The notes: a model not told the origin generated them from the sequence alone. A stretch of DNA of 64,000 nucleotides from Salipiger abyssi (GCF_017311415.1 NZ_JAEKIS010000001.1:1-64000); one strand, 5' to 3'; counted from the stretch's first letter, positions 16,790-24,460 are shown. Translations and numbers: made by a program.

Positions 16790-17557
16790 TCATTCAGCTA
16801 AGCTCGCACCCATCGATAAGGGCAAGCAGGACGGGGCATCGCCAAGTGTTGGAATGCGATAGCTCAGGACACCATCGACAGGTACATGCGGTAGGTCAAT
16901 CAGGGAGCAAACACCTTCTTCTAGTACTTCGCTCGCTCCCTGCCTTTCCTCGAAGATCACAGTCGCCACACTGGTCCCCCAATCGACGGCAACGATTAGC
17001 ATGATGGAAAGGAATGCGCGAAAGATATGTGCCTGCGTCAATCGAACATAGGTAATCTTCTTATTGTTTAGTGGGTAGTTCAGCCTTGTAGCATCAATCA
17101 ACTTAATGGCTGTCGCTGCTCGGGTATCTTTATCACTAAAGACCTCTGATAAATCGGCCTCCCCTATCGAATGAAGCACGCTCGGCATGGTCGCGCGTGC
17201 GGCATACCATCCGGCCATCAGAACGTAGATTAGGACCAAGGCGAAGAGCGCTATCTCGATGGCCAGCACAGGGTTGCGGAAGCGGTCAGAAAAGGTTGGA
17301 CTCAAAGTGCCAATCACGGGAATAACTGCCGCGAGGAAAGCCAGATAGAGCGCGGCCTTTGTATCCGCGCTCTGCCGCCGCCGAACCTCTGCGTCGTGCA
17401 GGTTGATTGCCATCTCCATCGCAAACTCGGCATTCGTAGCGAGCAATTCAGTTGTGACGACTCTTTCCGGTGGCTCTGCGACGGCTCCTGACGCATGAGG
17501 GAAGATTACGTTGAGGATGGCTCTGGCTGCCCTTCTAACGTTATGAGGTTCGCTCAT
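16790..17557 (-). CDS. Three-helix membrane protein of the graspetide operon
   Basis: 255 aa. Hydrophobic segments at about 69-86, 97-120 and 178-202, with a charged N-terminal region (AMEMAINLHDAEVRRRQSAD) preceding the first pair. The arrangement of a helical region plus a close pair of membrane helices recalls SLATT/2TM proteins known from conflict systems, but I see no decisive motif. Its ATG overlaps the ATP-grasp stop (ATGA), so the two are made together. Possible roles are export, anchoring or self-protection linked to the modified peptide. Confidence 0.6.
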   Translation of the reverse strand: MSEPHNVRRAARAILNVIFPHASGAVAEPPERVVTTELLATNAEFAMEMAINLHDAEVRRRQSADTKAALYLAFLAAVIPVIGTLSPTFSDRFRNPVLAIEIALFALVLIYVLMAGWYAARATMPSVLHSIGEADLSEVFSDKDTRAATAIKLIDATRLNYPLNNKKITYVRLTQAHIFRAFLSIMLIVAVDWGTSVATVIFEERQGASEVLEEGVCSLIDLPHVPVDGVLSYRIPTLGDAPSCLPLSMGASLAE

Positions 17558-18534
17558 TTGACTAAAGCGTCCACGAGCGCCGACGCGATCGACACGCCTT
17601 CAACTTGCTCCAGCCATGCCCATTGACCGTTCGGGTTGGCCTCAAGAAACCAGAACTTCCCGTTGCAATCTTCGACTAGGTCCACGGCCGCGAAGCGTAA
17701 ATCGAGCCTCTGAACCACCGCCACACAAGCCTTCGCAACTTCGGTTGGGAGAGTGACGCGTTCGTGGACAAGATCCGTCCGTCCACCGCGCCGCCAATCG
17801 ACGCGAGTTTCTTCGTGCACTTGAGAATGGATCGCGACTGCAATTGCGACTTGATCCACAATGGTGACGCGGAGATCGCGACGTTTGGGGATCAGCGATT
17901 GGACGATTACTGGGACGGCCTCAAATGCCTCACGCTCCCCCTCGCACAGACTAGCCAACTCTGACGTGAAAATAACCTGCCCAGGTCCATTGGGTGCGTC
18001 GACCAAAGCGCGCCGCAGTGGCTTGATCACGCATCGGTGCCTTTCCGAAAGGCCGCGTGCGGCGTCGAAGTCGTTTCCGATGACGGTGGGCGGAACTGGC
18101 AGGCCGCACGCACGGGCTACGGATAGCTGGCGAGGCTTGTCCTCGGCACGTAGGATAGCGAAGGGCGAGTTTAGCCAGCGTCCCTCCAGTGCGTTCCAAA
18201 GGCTGCGTGTCGTGGCGCTCCATTCCTGTACTGCGTAGGTGTAAGCCTCGCCATCTTGGACGTTTTTGGGCTCAGGCGGCTCCGGGCGCCGGTAGTAAGC
18301 CGATACGAACCCACCGAGTGGGTGAACGACACCGCGGATCGAGATCGTTCCAGTTAGCGTCGCGTCCTCCGCGAAGGTAACGATCGCTTGAGGCAAGTCC
18401 TCAGTGTTTATCCGAACGAATGGCACACCACGATTGCGCATCTCGCGCACAAGAAAGTCGGTCGTAATGTCCTGCTTGTTCGTCGCGAGCAGAACCCCGC
18501 CAGAATTCTTAGACAAGCATTTCAGCCGTATCAT
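17554..18534 (-). CDS. ATP-grasp graspetide ligase (MvdD/MvdC-like)
   Basis: 326 aa from ATG 18534; the start overlaps the end of the precursor gene by 26 bases. An N-terminal pre-ATP-grasp region (VSAYYRRPEPPEPK at 78-90) is followed by the ATP-grasp fold: CVIKPL (168-173), the DLR motif (220-222) in RRDLRVTIV, HSQVHEETRVDWRR (236-249), and the metal-binding FLEANPNGQW (296-305). These are hallmarks of ligases that join Thr/Ser/Lys side chains to Glu/Asp in precursor peptides, giving macrolactones or macrolactams. A precursor with matching residues lies immediately upstream. Confidence 0.88.
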   Translation of the reverse strand: MIRLKCLSKNSGGVLLATNKQDITTDFLVREMRNRGVPFVRINTEDLPQAIVTFAEDATLTGTISIRGVVHPLGGFVSAYYRRPEPPEPKNVQDGEAYTYAVQEWSATTRSLWNALEGRWLNSPFAILRAEDKPRQLSVARACGLPVPPTVIGNDFDAARGLSERHRCVIKPLRRALVDAPNGPGQVIFTSELASLCEGEREAFEAVPVIVQSLIPKRRDLRVTIVDQVAIAVAIHSQVHEETRVDWRRGGRTDLVHERVTLPTEVAKACVAVVQRLDLRFAAVDLVEDCNGKFWFLEANPNGQWAWLEQVEGVSIASALVDALVK

Positions 18535-18877
18535 CGGCTTCCCGTCCCGCATCCGTTTTTGTTTGAAGTGACGCAGCCAAAGCGCCTAAAGCTTGATCTT
18601 CCCGCTCCAGATTGGCCTCTGTCTTGGTCTGCAGCATGTTGGTCATTGAGAGCGACTCATCGTCCTGCTCGGTATGCGTTAACGTCTTAGTCACCAATGA
18701 AAGCTGAGAATTGTGCATATCTATCGCGTTGCGTTCACCCGCCTGCGTCGGAACCATCCACATTTCACACTCGTCGCAGTAGCGGCCTGGCATGGATGGT
18801 TCATTGCGACGCGGGGTGCCGTATCGAAGCAATATCGGCAGGGTCTTCTCGCTGTTACGGTTCTTCATAGAAATCAT
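18509..18877 (-). CDS. Graspetide-type precursor peptide with three core repeats
   Basis: 122 aa from ATG 18877 (ATG 18868 also possible). The leader half holds ILLRYGTPRRNEP and RYCDECEMWMVP. The C-terminal half has three repeats of about 20 residues with consensus L-x-T-K-T-x4-E-x-[DE]-D: TKTLTHTEQDDE, TKTEANLEREDQ and TKTDAGREADDT. Thr/Lys donors followed at fixed distance by Glu/Asp acceptors is what a graspetide ligase uses, and the ligase gene overlaps the 3' end. The core differs from the microviridin TxKYPSDW pattern. The expected product is a multi-core, side-chain-linked peptide; no peptidase gene is beside it. Confidence 0.75.
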   Translation of the reverse strand: MISMKNRNSEKTLPILLRYGTPRRNEPSMPGRYCDECEMWMVPTQAGERNAIDMHNSQLSLVTKTLTHTEQDDESLSMTNMLQTKTEANLEREDQALGALAASLQTKTDAGREADDTAEMLV

Positions 18878-19142
18878 CTTCACACTCGTCTCGCGATGGA
18901 AATCAGACTATCACCCCTGGTGCATGCCAATTGCCCTAGGTAAGTAACTGTCACCATTAATGCCGTGAAAGTCCAATCCTCTCTGCGAACTGCCTTTCTT
19001 CCTACCCAAATGCCGCAGCTTTGAGCCGGAACCGTTCATTCCTCTCGCCAGAATCAGGTGTCCCCGATGGGCCGGAGGTGAAAGAGCGCAGCGCGGATCA
19101 CGCATGACCGCCTGTCGCGCTTCCGCAAGCCGCCTTCGGACC

Positions 19143-19673
19143 CTAGCCCGACCTTCTGAACGGGATGGTGCGGAGGTGGTGTAGCCCACCGTTTTCAAGC
19201 TTAACCACCTCCAGGGCGCGGATGGTTCCCAAGAGCGGGAAGCCTCCAAGGGAAGACGTCCCTAAACGCTCGATATTCGTTCGATCAGGGTTCGTCGCGA
19301 CCGTCATGTGTGGACGGTAGGGAATATCGTCTTTTCGCTCCGCCCTCTGAGCGCCTTCGTAGAGCTGCTCATGCAGTGCCGCCAACTGGGAACTTCCGGT
19401 CGAGCTGACGAGTAGCAGTTTATAGGTCTTTTCAAAGGGATCGTGTGTAATCGCCTCTGAGACGAAAGACACCTCAAACTGCGATGACCTGTTGGCCACC
19501 GCCTCGCAGCGTTCCAGGAACTCATGAGGGCGAATGTTCGTCAGCCCGAACACGAGAGTTACATGTGGTGGAACGAGCTCGGCTCTGGCCGGCTCGTTCT
19601 CGGTCCGAAACCGACGAATGCGCTCGGCGACACTCGGCTCAAACTGTGGATATGCCAGGACGTAAATCATCAC
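19143..19673 (-). CDS. 2H phosphoesterase (2'-5' RNA ligase family)
   Basis: 176 aa starting MMIYVLAYP. Two His-x-Thr-type motifs define the family: HVTL at 37-40 (PPHVTLVFG) and HMTV at 122-125 (YRPHMTVATN). Members open or close 2',5' and cyclic phosphodiester bonds in RNA or nucleotides, and viral members destroy immune second messengers. It is on the same strand as the peptide operon but 265 bases upstream of it, in a stretch without other genes, so linkage to either the RT or the peptide genes is possible but unproven. Confidence 0.8.
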   Translation of the reverse strand: MMIYVLAYPQFEPSVAERIRRFRTENEPARAELVPPHVTLVFGLTNIRPHEFLERCEAVANRSSQFEVSFVSEAITHDPFEKTYKLLLVSSTGSSQLAALHEQLYEGAQRAERKDDIPYRPHMTVATNPDRTNIERLGTSSLGGFPLLGTIRALEVVKLENGGLHHLRTIPFRRSG

Positions 19674-19838
19674 GACACAGTCGGGAAATCTGCAACATGG
19701 GTCAACGATCGGCTGGTTCCCTCAGGGGGGCGGGTCACCTTGTGTCTCGCCCAAAGACAAGAATTCTGCTAACTTTCAGGTTGCGCCATGGTGGTGGTGG
19801 CAGGCGCGACCGTTCCACGTCAAACGGGAGACACCACC

Positions 19839-20276
19839 ATGTTCGTTCTTGGAATCCTTGCATCTATTGCCGCCATCGCAGCCATGTGCTGGTTGCTGTT
19901 CAACCTTGCCGTCTTCGCCCTGCCGCTCTTCGTCGGACTTCACACCGGCATCTGCGCCTATGACACCGGCGCGGGCTGGCCCGGTGCAATCCTCGTCGGC
20001 GGCTTCGCCGCCGGCTTGACGCTCGCCATCGGCCAGGCGCTGATCATACTCGTCCGGCCGCTCTGGGCGCGCTTTGCCATCACCCTGATCTTCGTGGTGC
20101 CGGCGATGGTTGCCGGTTTTCACGCCACCCTAGGGATCGCCAGGACCATGATGCCCTCGGAGACATGGCAGATGATCTTCGCCGTCATCGGCGCTGGCGC
20201 CGTTGGCGTTTCCGCCTTCCTCCGCATTGCCGGCATGGCCGCCGACTCTTCGGACGGATCGGCCGTCGGCGCCTGA
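19839..20276 (+). CDS. Conserved membrane protein of the ICE backbone
   Basis: 145 aa from ATG 19839 (preceded by CGGGAG). About four membrane helices: FVLGILASIAAIAAMCWLL, the FALPLFVGLHTG region, AILVGGFAAGLTLAIGQALI, and FAITLIFVVPAMVAGF, then a further hydrophobic stretch. No known domain. The backbone style resumes here after the accessory island. A role at the cell envelope during transfer is plausible but not shown. Confidence 0.6.
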   Translation: MFVLGILASIAAIAAMCWLLFNLAVFALPLFVGLHTGICAYDTGAGWPGAILVGGFAAGLTLAIGQALIILVRPLWARFAITLIFVVPAMVAGFHATLGIARTMMPSETWQMIFAVIGAGAVGVSAFLRIAGMAADSSDGSAVGA

Positions 20277-20639
20277 CACTGCCAACGATCCGATGAGGCG
20301 GGACCGGATCAGCGCTGGAATGCCATCCCGATCGTCAGGAGGCCTGTATGGAGCGGTGTGCGGATCGGCATGAGACCCGCGTCGCGGCCCGTGGCCGTGC
20401 GGTGGAGGGGGCGGACCGTTCAAGCGGCAGACTGCACCTGCGATCGCGGGCGGCACATCGGGCGGGGCGCTTGGAGAACGACGCGCAATGCCTGTCGCGG
20501 GCGAGCCAATCCGCCGGTGAAAGGCCGGTCAGGCTGATGAGCATCCGCGGTTGCCATCGTCTCCGTTCCTTGCCCGTCCCATGTCCGCTCCATACGGCCC
20601 TTTCAATGGCCTGATCTGGCCGAAGACCGGCTGTGCCTC

Positions 20640-20807
20640 GACCGGCTTGGCGCAACAGCGCCGCCATAACTTTCTTCCCCTGGGCTGCGCCCATTCCGCG
20701 CGAAACAAGAAAGTTCTGCCTGTGCTGTCCGGCTCCCGGCAGGCCGGGGGTGCGCCGCCGGTCGTCTCCGGCCTGTCGATCGCCATCGGGCCGCAATGGT
20801 GCGGACC
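20640..20807 (+). ncRNA. Candidate structured leader RNA, copy 2 (before the DUF736 gene)
   Basis: The 20277-20832 stretch has no convincing gene. It contains outer stem AACTTTCTT/AAGAAAGTT (about 20668-20713) enclosing hairpin TGGGC-TGC-GCCCA and the strand CCGCGCGAAAC, then, after about 75 bases, hairpin GG-CCGC/GCGG-bulge-CC (20789-20807), 25 bases before ATG 20833. The block TCGATCGCCATCGGGCCGC matches TCGTCGCCATCAAGGCCGC of copy 1. Compensatory change in the outer stem between copies argues for conserved RNA structure. Confidence 0.55.
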
Positions 20808-20832
20808 TGGAAACGGAAAACGGAGACTTAAA

Positions 20833-21156
20833 ATGGCTACCATCGGCACCTTCAAGAAGACCGGCAACGAATTCACCGGCGAAATCGTCACCCTCAGCGT
20901 TCAGGCCAAGGGCGTGCGCATCGTCCCCGACACCCGCGCCACCGGCGAGAACGCCCCCAGCCACCGGGTCCTGGTCGGTCGCGCCGAGATCGGCGCCGCC
21001 TGGTCCAAGCGCTCGGCCGAGGGCCGCGGCTATCTGGGCCTCAAGCTCGACGATCCAAGCTTCACCGCCCCGATCTACGCCAATCTCTTCGACGACGAAG
21101 ACGGCGAGAGCTACGCGCTGATCTGGTCCCGCCCCAACGGTCGCCGCAGCGAGTAG
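20833..21156 (+). CDS. DUF736 protein
   Basis: 107 aa: MATIGTFKKTGNEFTGEIVT, later VLVGRAEIGAAWSKRS and SFTAPIYANLFDDEDGESYA, ending LIWSRPNGRR. This is the standard DUF736 layout, a small beta-rich family found on alphaproteobacterial plasmids and ICEs, whose function is unknown. A second member lies at 25587. The gene stands alone behind a long structured leader and before a strong hairpin. Confidence 0.9.
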   Translation: MATIGTFKKTGNEFTGEIVTLSVQAKGVRIVPDTRATGENAPSHRVLVGRAEIGAAWSKRSAEGRGYLGLKLDDPSFTAPIYANLFDDEDGESYALIWSRPNGRRSE

Positions 21157-21167
21157 CGGCGCCGTGA

Positions 21168-21191
21168 GGCCCCGGCCGAAAGGCCGGGGCC
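21168..21191 (+). terminator. Perfect 10-bp hairpin with GAAA loop after DUF736
   Basis: GGCCCCGGCC (21168-21177), loop GAAA, GGCCGGGGCC (21182-21191), 12 bases after the stop at 21156. Very stable with a GNRA loop but without a T-run, so it may stabilise the mRNA end as well as stop transcription. Confidence 0.6.
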
Positions 21192-21295
21192 CGCCCGCCG
21201 AACCGGGCAACCGAATCAGTTCCCCGGTTCGGCGGTGCCAAGACGAAAACACGATATAAACGCAGAAGAATCCCGGTAGAGATTCTCCTGAGGGC

Positions 21296-21308
21296 GACTA
21301 TAATAGTC
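21296..21308 (+). promoter_or_regulatory. Palindromic operator overlapping a -10 box
   Basis: GACTATAATAGTC is a 13-base palindrome whose centre contains TATAAT (21299-21304), 44 bases before ATG 21352. A second inverted repeat, AGAATC...GATTCT, lies about 15 bases upstream. This is the expected place for an autoregulated XRE promoter. Confidence 0.5.
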
Positions 21309-21351
21309 GTAGTTCTGGCATGCGCGCCGGGCCGGATGGGAGGTGATCTGC

Positions 21352-21600
21352 ATGATCACCGCCCGACAATCGCGGGCCGCGCGTGCGCTTCTTGGTTGGA
21401 CACAGGAGCAGCTTGCGGATGAGGCCCGGGTATCTTTGACCGCGCTCAAGCGCCTTGAGTCCGAAAGCGGGCTCGAGGTCTACGAGACCACGCGCGATCA
21501 GGTTCGACGGGCTTTTGAAGCGAATGGCATTCTGCTCCTGAACTCCGACCAAGGGATTGGAGTGATGCATGTGCAGGCGAAGGCTGTCGCTAAGAGCTGA
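21352..21600 (+). CDS. XRE-family small transcriptional regulator
   Basis: 82 aa from ATG 21352. Helix-turn-helix SRAARALLGWTQEQLADEA and VSLTALKRLESE, followed by a short C-terminal segment (VRRAFEANGILLL) typical of this small XRE type. A palindrome overlapping the -10 box lies just upstream, suggesting that it represses itself and perhaps the genes that follow. Confidence 0.85.
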   Translation: MITARQSRAARALLGWTQEQLADEARVSLTALKRLESESGLEVYETTRDQVRRAFEANGILLLNSDQGIGVMHVQAKAVAKS

Positions 21601-21699
21601 CTATTCCGGCAGGTTTTGTGGTGAACGGAATTGCGCTATTGCCGTGCTCACGAAAACGTCAACCTTCTGTGCTAGGATTGTACAGAAGCCGCAGTGGGG

Positions 21700-21969
21700 A
21701 TGCGCGTGACGATCAGCAGCTTGCAGGATGTGCCGCCGCAGGGGGACGTGGTGACGGAGTATGACCGTCGTCACATGACGCAGTATATGCGTTTGCTCGA
21801 TGCTGCAGGCGAAGGCGCGAGCTGGCAGGAGGCCGCGCAGATCATCCTGGGGCTCGATACGCAGAAAGAGCCGGAGCGGGCGCGCCTGGTCCACGACGCC
21901 CATCTTAGACGCGCGCGCTGGCTGAGTTCGGTGGGGTATCGGCAATTGGCGGCGGGGCAAAACAACTGA
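21700..21969 (+). CDS. DUF2285-like protein
   Basis: 89 aa from ATG 21700 (GTG 21694 possible). The segment EYDRRHMTQYMRLLDAAGEG with SWQEAAQIILGLD and the end HDAHLRRARWLSSVGYRQL is the signature of DUF2285, a small helical, probably DNA-binding family located near repA in such elements. It forms a regulatory group with the XRE gene and the following DUF6499/DUF2285 gene. Confidence 0.75.
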   Translation: MRVTISSLQDVPPQGDVVTEYDRRHMTQYMRLLDAAGEGASWQEAAQIILGLDTQKEPERARLVHDAHLRRARWLSSVGYRQLAAGQNN

Positions 21970-22075
21970 GAAGGTGATGCGTCCCGCGCATCACCTGATG
22001 CCTTGGGGCGGACTTCCCAAGTGATTGATCTCCCGGAATCCTTTCCTGAGATCAACCCAGGGGAGAGGCGATGCC

Positions 22076-22850
22076 ATGCAACCTGATCGCTCGAATTGGC
22101 GTGACCAGGCCGCCTACGACTATCTCAATGATCTGGCCGCGCCGGAACTCGGCTGGGAATGCCTGCGCCGTAATCCTGAGTATCAACATGACTATGCAGA
22201 ACTTGCAGGGGGACCACCTGAGAGGGCTGACCTGAGGGATCAGGTCGGCCGTCGATGGGGTCTGTGCTTTCCCGATCCGGCCCGGCCTGCCCGCGACTGT
22301 CGCAGAGATATTCTGGCGCCCCGAGATCGATACCAGCGCCGTGGTCTTGACGGTCGCCCCCGAGGCACTCGCTGGAGAGACTGGCGCCCCCGGCGTTGAG
22401 ATAGCTGCCCCGACGGGCAGAGCGTCCCCCATTGGCAAGCACCTGCGCCATAGGCTGCCGGACGGGACATACCTGCATCTCGTCGCTCCCCTGAAAGACC
22501 GTGGTCGGCTTGTGGCCACCGTTCCTCTCGGCCTCGAGGGGCTCGACCGCATCGAAGCAATCCAGCGGTTCCTGGCGGACCAGCATCGACGTCGTTCAAT
22601 CCCCCGCGACACCCGCCTGACCGCGCAGCAGAAAGCGCGCCTGCGGCGTGTCCTCCAGGCCTCCGACGCCGCCTTCGACGGCGCGACCCAGAAGCAGATC
22701 GCCGAGGTCTTGTTCCGTACCGGTCACCTGGATCGCGATGAATGGCAGGTCTCCTCGGCCCGCTTTGCCGTCTCCAGCCTCCTTCGCGAGGGGCGTGACC
22801 TGATCGCTGGCGGCTATCGCAAGCTCCTTCGTCACCAGCGCCGCCTCTAG
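22076..22850 (+). pseudogene. DUF6499-DUF2285 regulator gene with a one-base frameshift
   Basis: ATG 22076 starts MQPDRSNWRDQAAYDYLNDL and continues to LAAPELGWECLRRNPEYQ, the DUF6499 domain. Around 22280, in GGCCCGGCC, the frame fails; skipping one base gives GLPATVAEIFWRPEIDTSAV and runs on through the DUF2285 half (HLRHRLPDGTYLHLVAPLKD) to the stop at 22850. The repaired protein would be about 258 aa, usual for the family. It is therefore a frameshifted gene or an assembly indel. Its likely role is regulation of replication or excision genes. Confidence 0.7.
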
Positions 22851-22929
22851 GTCGGCGATCCCGCGCCGCGGTGTGCGGATTTACCCCTGCCAACTCCCCA
22901 CTGCATCTGACCGGACGCGCTTCGCCATC

Positions 22930-22967
22930 GTGACCGTCATCAGCCGCTGTTTCGCGGCACTGGTCAC
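22930..22967 (+). promoter_or_regulatory. Leader hairpin of the HTH gene
   Basis: GTGACC (22930-22935) pairs with GGTCAC (22962-22967) around an inner CCGC/GCGG stem, 20 bases before ATG 22988. Another example of a GC hairpin leader before a backbone gene. Confidence 0.4.
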
Positions 22968-22987
22968 ACACAGCAGGGAGACGCCCG

Positions 22988-23269
22988 ATGTCCGCTATCT
23001 CAACCGAACTTCCCCCGCGCTATCTGCGCACCAAGGAAGCCGCCCAGTTCCTGAGCCTGTCGGCTCGGACGCTGGAGAAGCACCGGACCTATGGCACCGG
23101 TCCCGCCTACCATAAGCTGGGCGGACGCGTGGTCTATGCGATCGAGGACCTGCAGGCCTGGGTCGGACGCGGCGCTGTCACCTCGACTTCCGACCCGCGC
23201 GGGCAGGTGCTGCCAGCGAAGCGCCACACGCTCCCGAACCTCCCGCAGCCCGGCCGCTTCGTGCGCTGA
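22988..23269 (+). CDS. Helix-turn-helix (excisionase/AlpA-like) protein
   Basis: 93 aa, GGGAG upstream of ATG 22988. The core LRTKEAAQFLSLSARTLEKH, followed by GTGPAYHKLGGRVVYAIEDL and a Trp two residues after, is the MerR-like winged HTH of the helix_turn_helix_17/AlpA family. It lies 18 bases before repA, a usual position for a repA regulator or excision factor in Tn4371-like ICEs. Confidence 0.88.
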   Translation: MSAISTELPPRYLRTKEAAQFLSLSARTLEKHRTYGTGPAYHKLGGRVVYAIEDLQAWVGRGAVTSTSDPRGQVLPAKRHTLPNLPQPGRFVR

Positions 23270-23287
23270 CCTGGGGGCGACACCTTC

Positions 23288-24460
23288 ATGACCGATGGAC
23301 GCAGACCCCGTTCCGAGCGTGGACAGCTCGATCTGTTCCGCGCGCTGCCCGGGGATTTCGCCCCAAGAGATGCGCAAGACCTCATGGCCTATCCCTTTTT
23401 CTCCCTCGCCAAGTCGAAGCGCGTTGCGCCGATCGACTTTGCCGCTGGCAGCGTCAGCATACGGGTCGAAGCGGTTCCCGATCACGGTATGGCCACGATC
23501 TGGGATGCCGACATCCTGATCTGGGCGGCGAGCCAGATCGTCGAGGCGCGTGACGCGGGGCTGCGCACCTCCCGGCTGATGGGGGCCACCCCATATGAGA
23601 TCCTCACCTATGTTGGTCGCGGAACCAGTGCGCGGGACTATCAGCGCCTGAAGGCGGCGCTGGATCGTCTGCAGTCGACGACGATCTCCACCTCGATCCG
23701 GCAGCCGGCGGAAGGGCATCGCCATCGCTTCTCCTGGATCAACGAATGGCAGGAGCGCAGCGACAGGGAGGGGCGCCCGGACGGCATCGAGCTGATCGTG
23801 CCCGACTGGTTCTACCGGGCCGTGCTCGACAATGCACTCGTCCTCACCATTGATCGGGCGTATTTCGACCTGACTGGCGGGCTCGACCGTTGGCTCTATC
23901 GCCTGGTGCGCAAGCATGGTGGCAGGCAACGGGACGGTTGGCGTTTCGATTTTCATCATCTTCACCAGAAATCCGGGGCGCTGTCCCCCTTCAAGCGCTT
24001 CGCCTTCGAGCTTCGCGACATCATCCGGCGGCAGCCGCTGCCGGGCTACACGCTCTATCTCGAGACTGAAGTTGGTGGCCGCAAGCTGCTGGCCTTCGAG
24101 CCCGCGCCGGGTTGTGGAAAACCTGTGAATGCGCTCGTGCTATCGGGAACCCGGACTATCGTGCCATCAGGAACCGGGGTCTCGTGCTATCAGGAACCCA
24201 AACAGCGTGTAACGTACGGAAGAAAAAGCGGAAATCGCTCCCTTAACTTAGAATCTAACGAAGACTCTAACTTTGAAGAGCGCGCAGATGATGTGGAGAA
24301 CATCGTCCGCAGCGCAGCCGGGGGCCTTCGAAAGGCTGAGAAACCGGACGCACCGAGCATGCCTGGCGCTGCCGGATCGCTCCCGGACAGCCCCGCATCC
24401 GACTCTGTCAGTCACCCCGTCTTGGCACGCCTTCCACTCGATCCTCCGGGAGGTCGGTGA
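23288..24460 (+). CDS. repA: Replication initiator protein A
   Basis: 390 aa. The RPA-type initiator core spans about residues 15-285: FAPRDAQDLMAYPFFSLAKS, VEARDAGLRTSRLMGATPYE, YQRLKAALDRLQSTTISTS and LTGGLDRWLYRLVRKHGG. The tail after about residue 285 is low in complexity and is encoded by DNA that carries three iteron-like repeats and an AT-richer segment, so it seems to serve as the origin. The stop overlaps the next start (TGATG). The usual parA gene after repA is missing here. Confidence 0.9.
   Translation: MTDGRRPRSERGQLDLFRALPGDFAPRDAQDLMAYPFFSLAKSKRVAPIDFAAGSVSIRVEAVPDHGMATIWDADILIWAASQIVEARDAGLRTSRLMGATPYEILTYVGRGTSARDYQRLKAALDRLQSTTISTSIRQPAEGHRHRFSWINEWQERSDREGRPDGIELIVPDWFYRAVLDNALVLTIDRAYFDLTGGLDRWLYRLVRKHGGRQRDGWRFDFHHLHQKSGALSPFKRFAFELRDIIRRQPLPGYTLYLETEVGGRKLLAFEPAPGCGKPVNALVLSGTRTIVPSGTGVSCYQEPKQRVTYGRKSGNRSLNLESNEDSNFEERADDVENIVRSAAGGLRKAEKPDAPSMPGAAGSLPDSPASDSVSHPVLARLPLDPPGGR
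24135..24199 (+). repeat. Three iteron-like direct repeats (candidate oriV)
   Basis: 18-base repeats with consensus TCGTGCYATCRGGAACCS start at 24135, 24159 and 24182, spaced 24 and 23 bases. They lie inside the 3' part of repA and are followed by an AT-richer stretch (about 24200-24285) with tandem GAATCTAAC and GACTCTAAC. Spacing close to two helical turns plus an AT-rich flank fits initiator binding sites and an unwinding element. Confidence 0.65.

Noticed and set aside
20335-21252. 305-codon minus-strand frame over the DUF736 gene
   Set aside because: Composition is Arg/Gly-rich without motifs, and it covers a well-recognised gene and its leader on the other strand.
24135-24199. CRISPR-like short repeats
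   Set aside because: Only three 18-base repeats with 5-6 base gaps inside repA; the spacing fits iterons, not CRISPR spacers.
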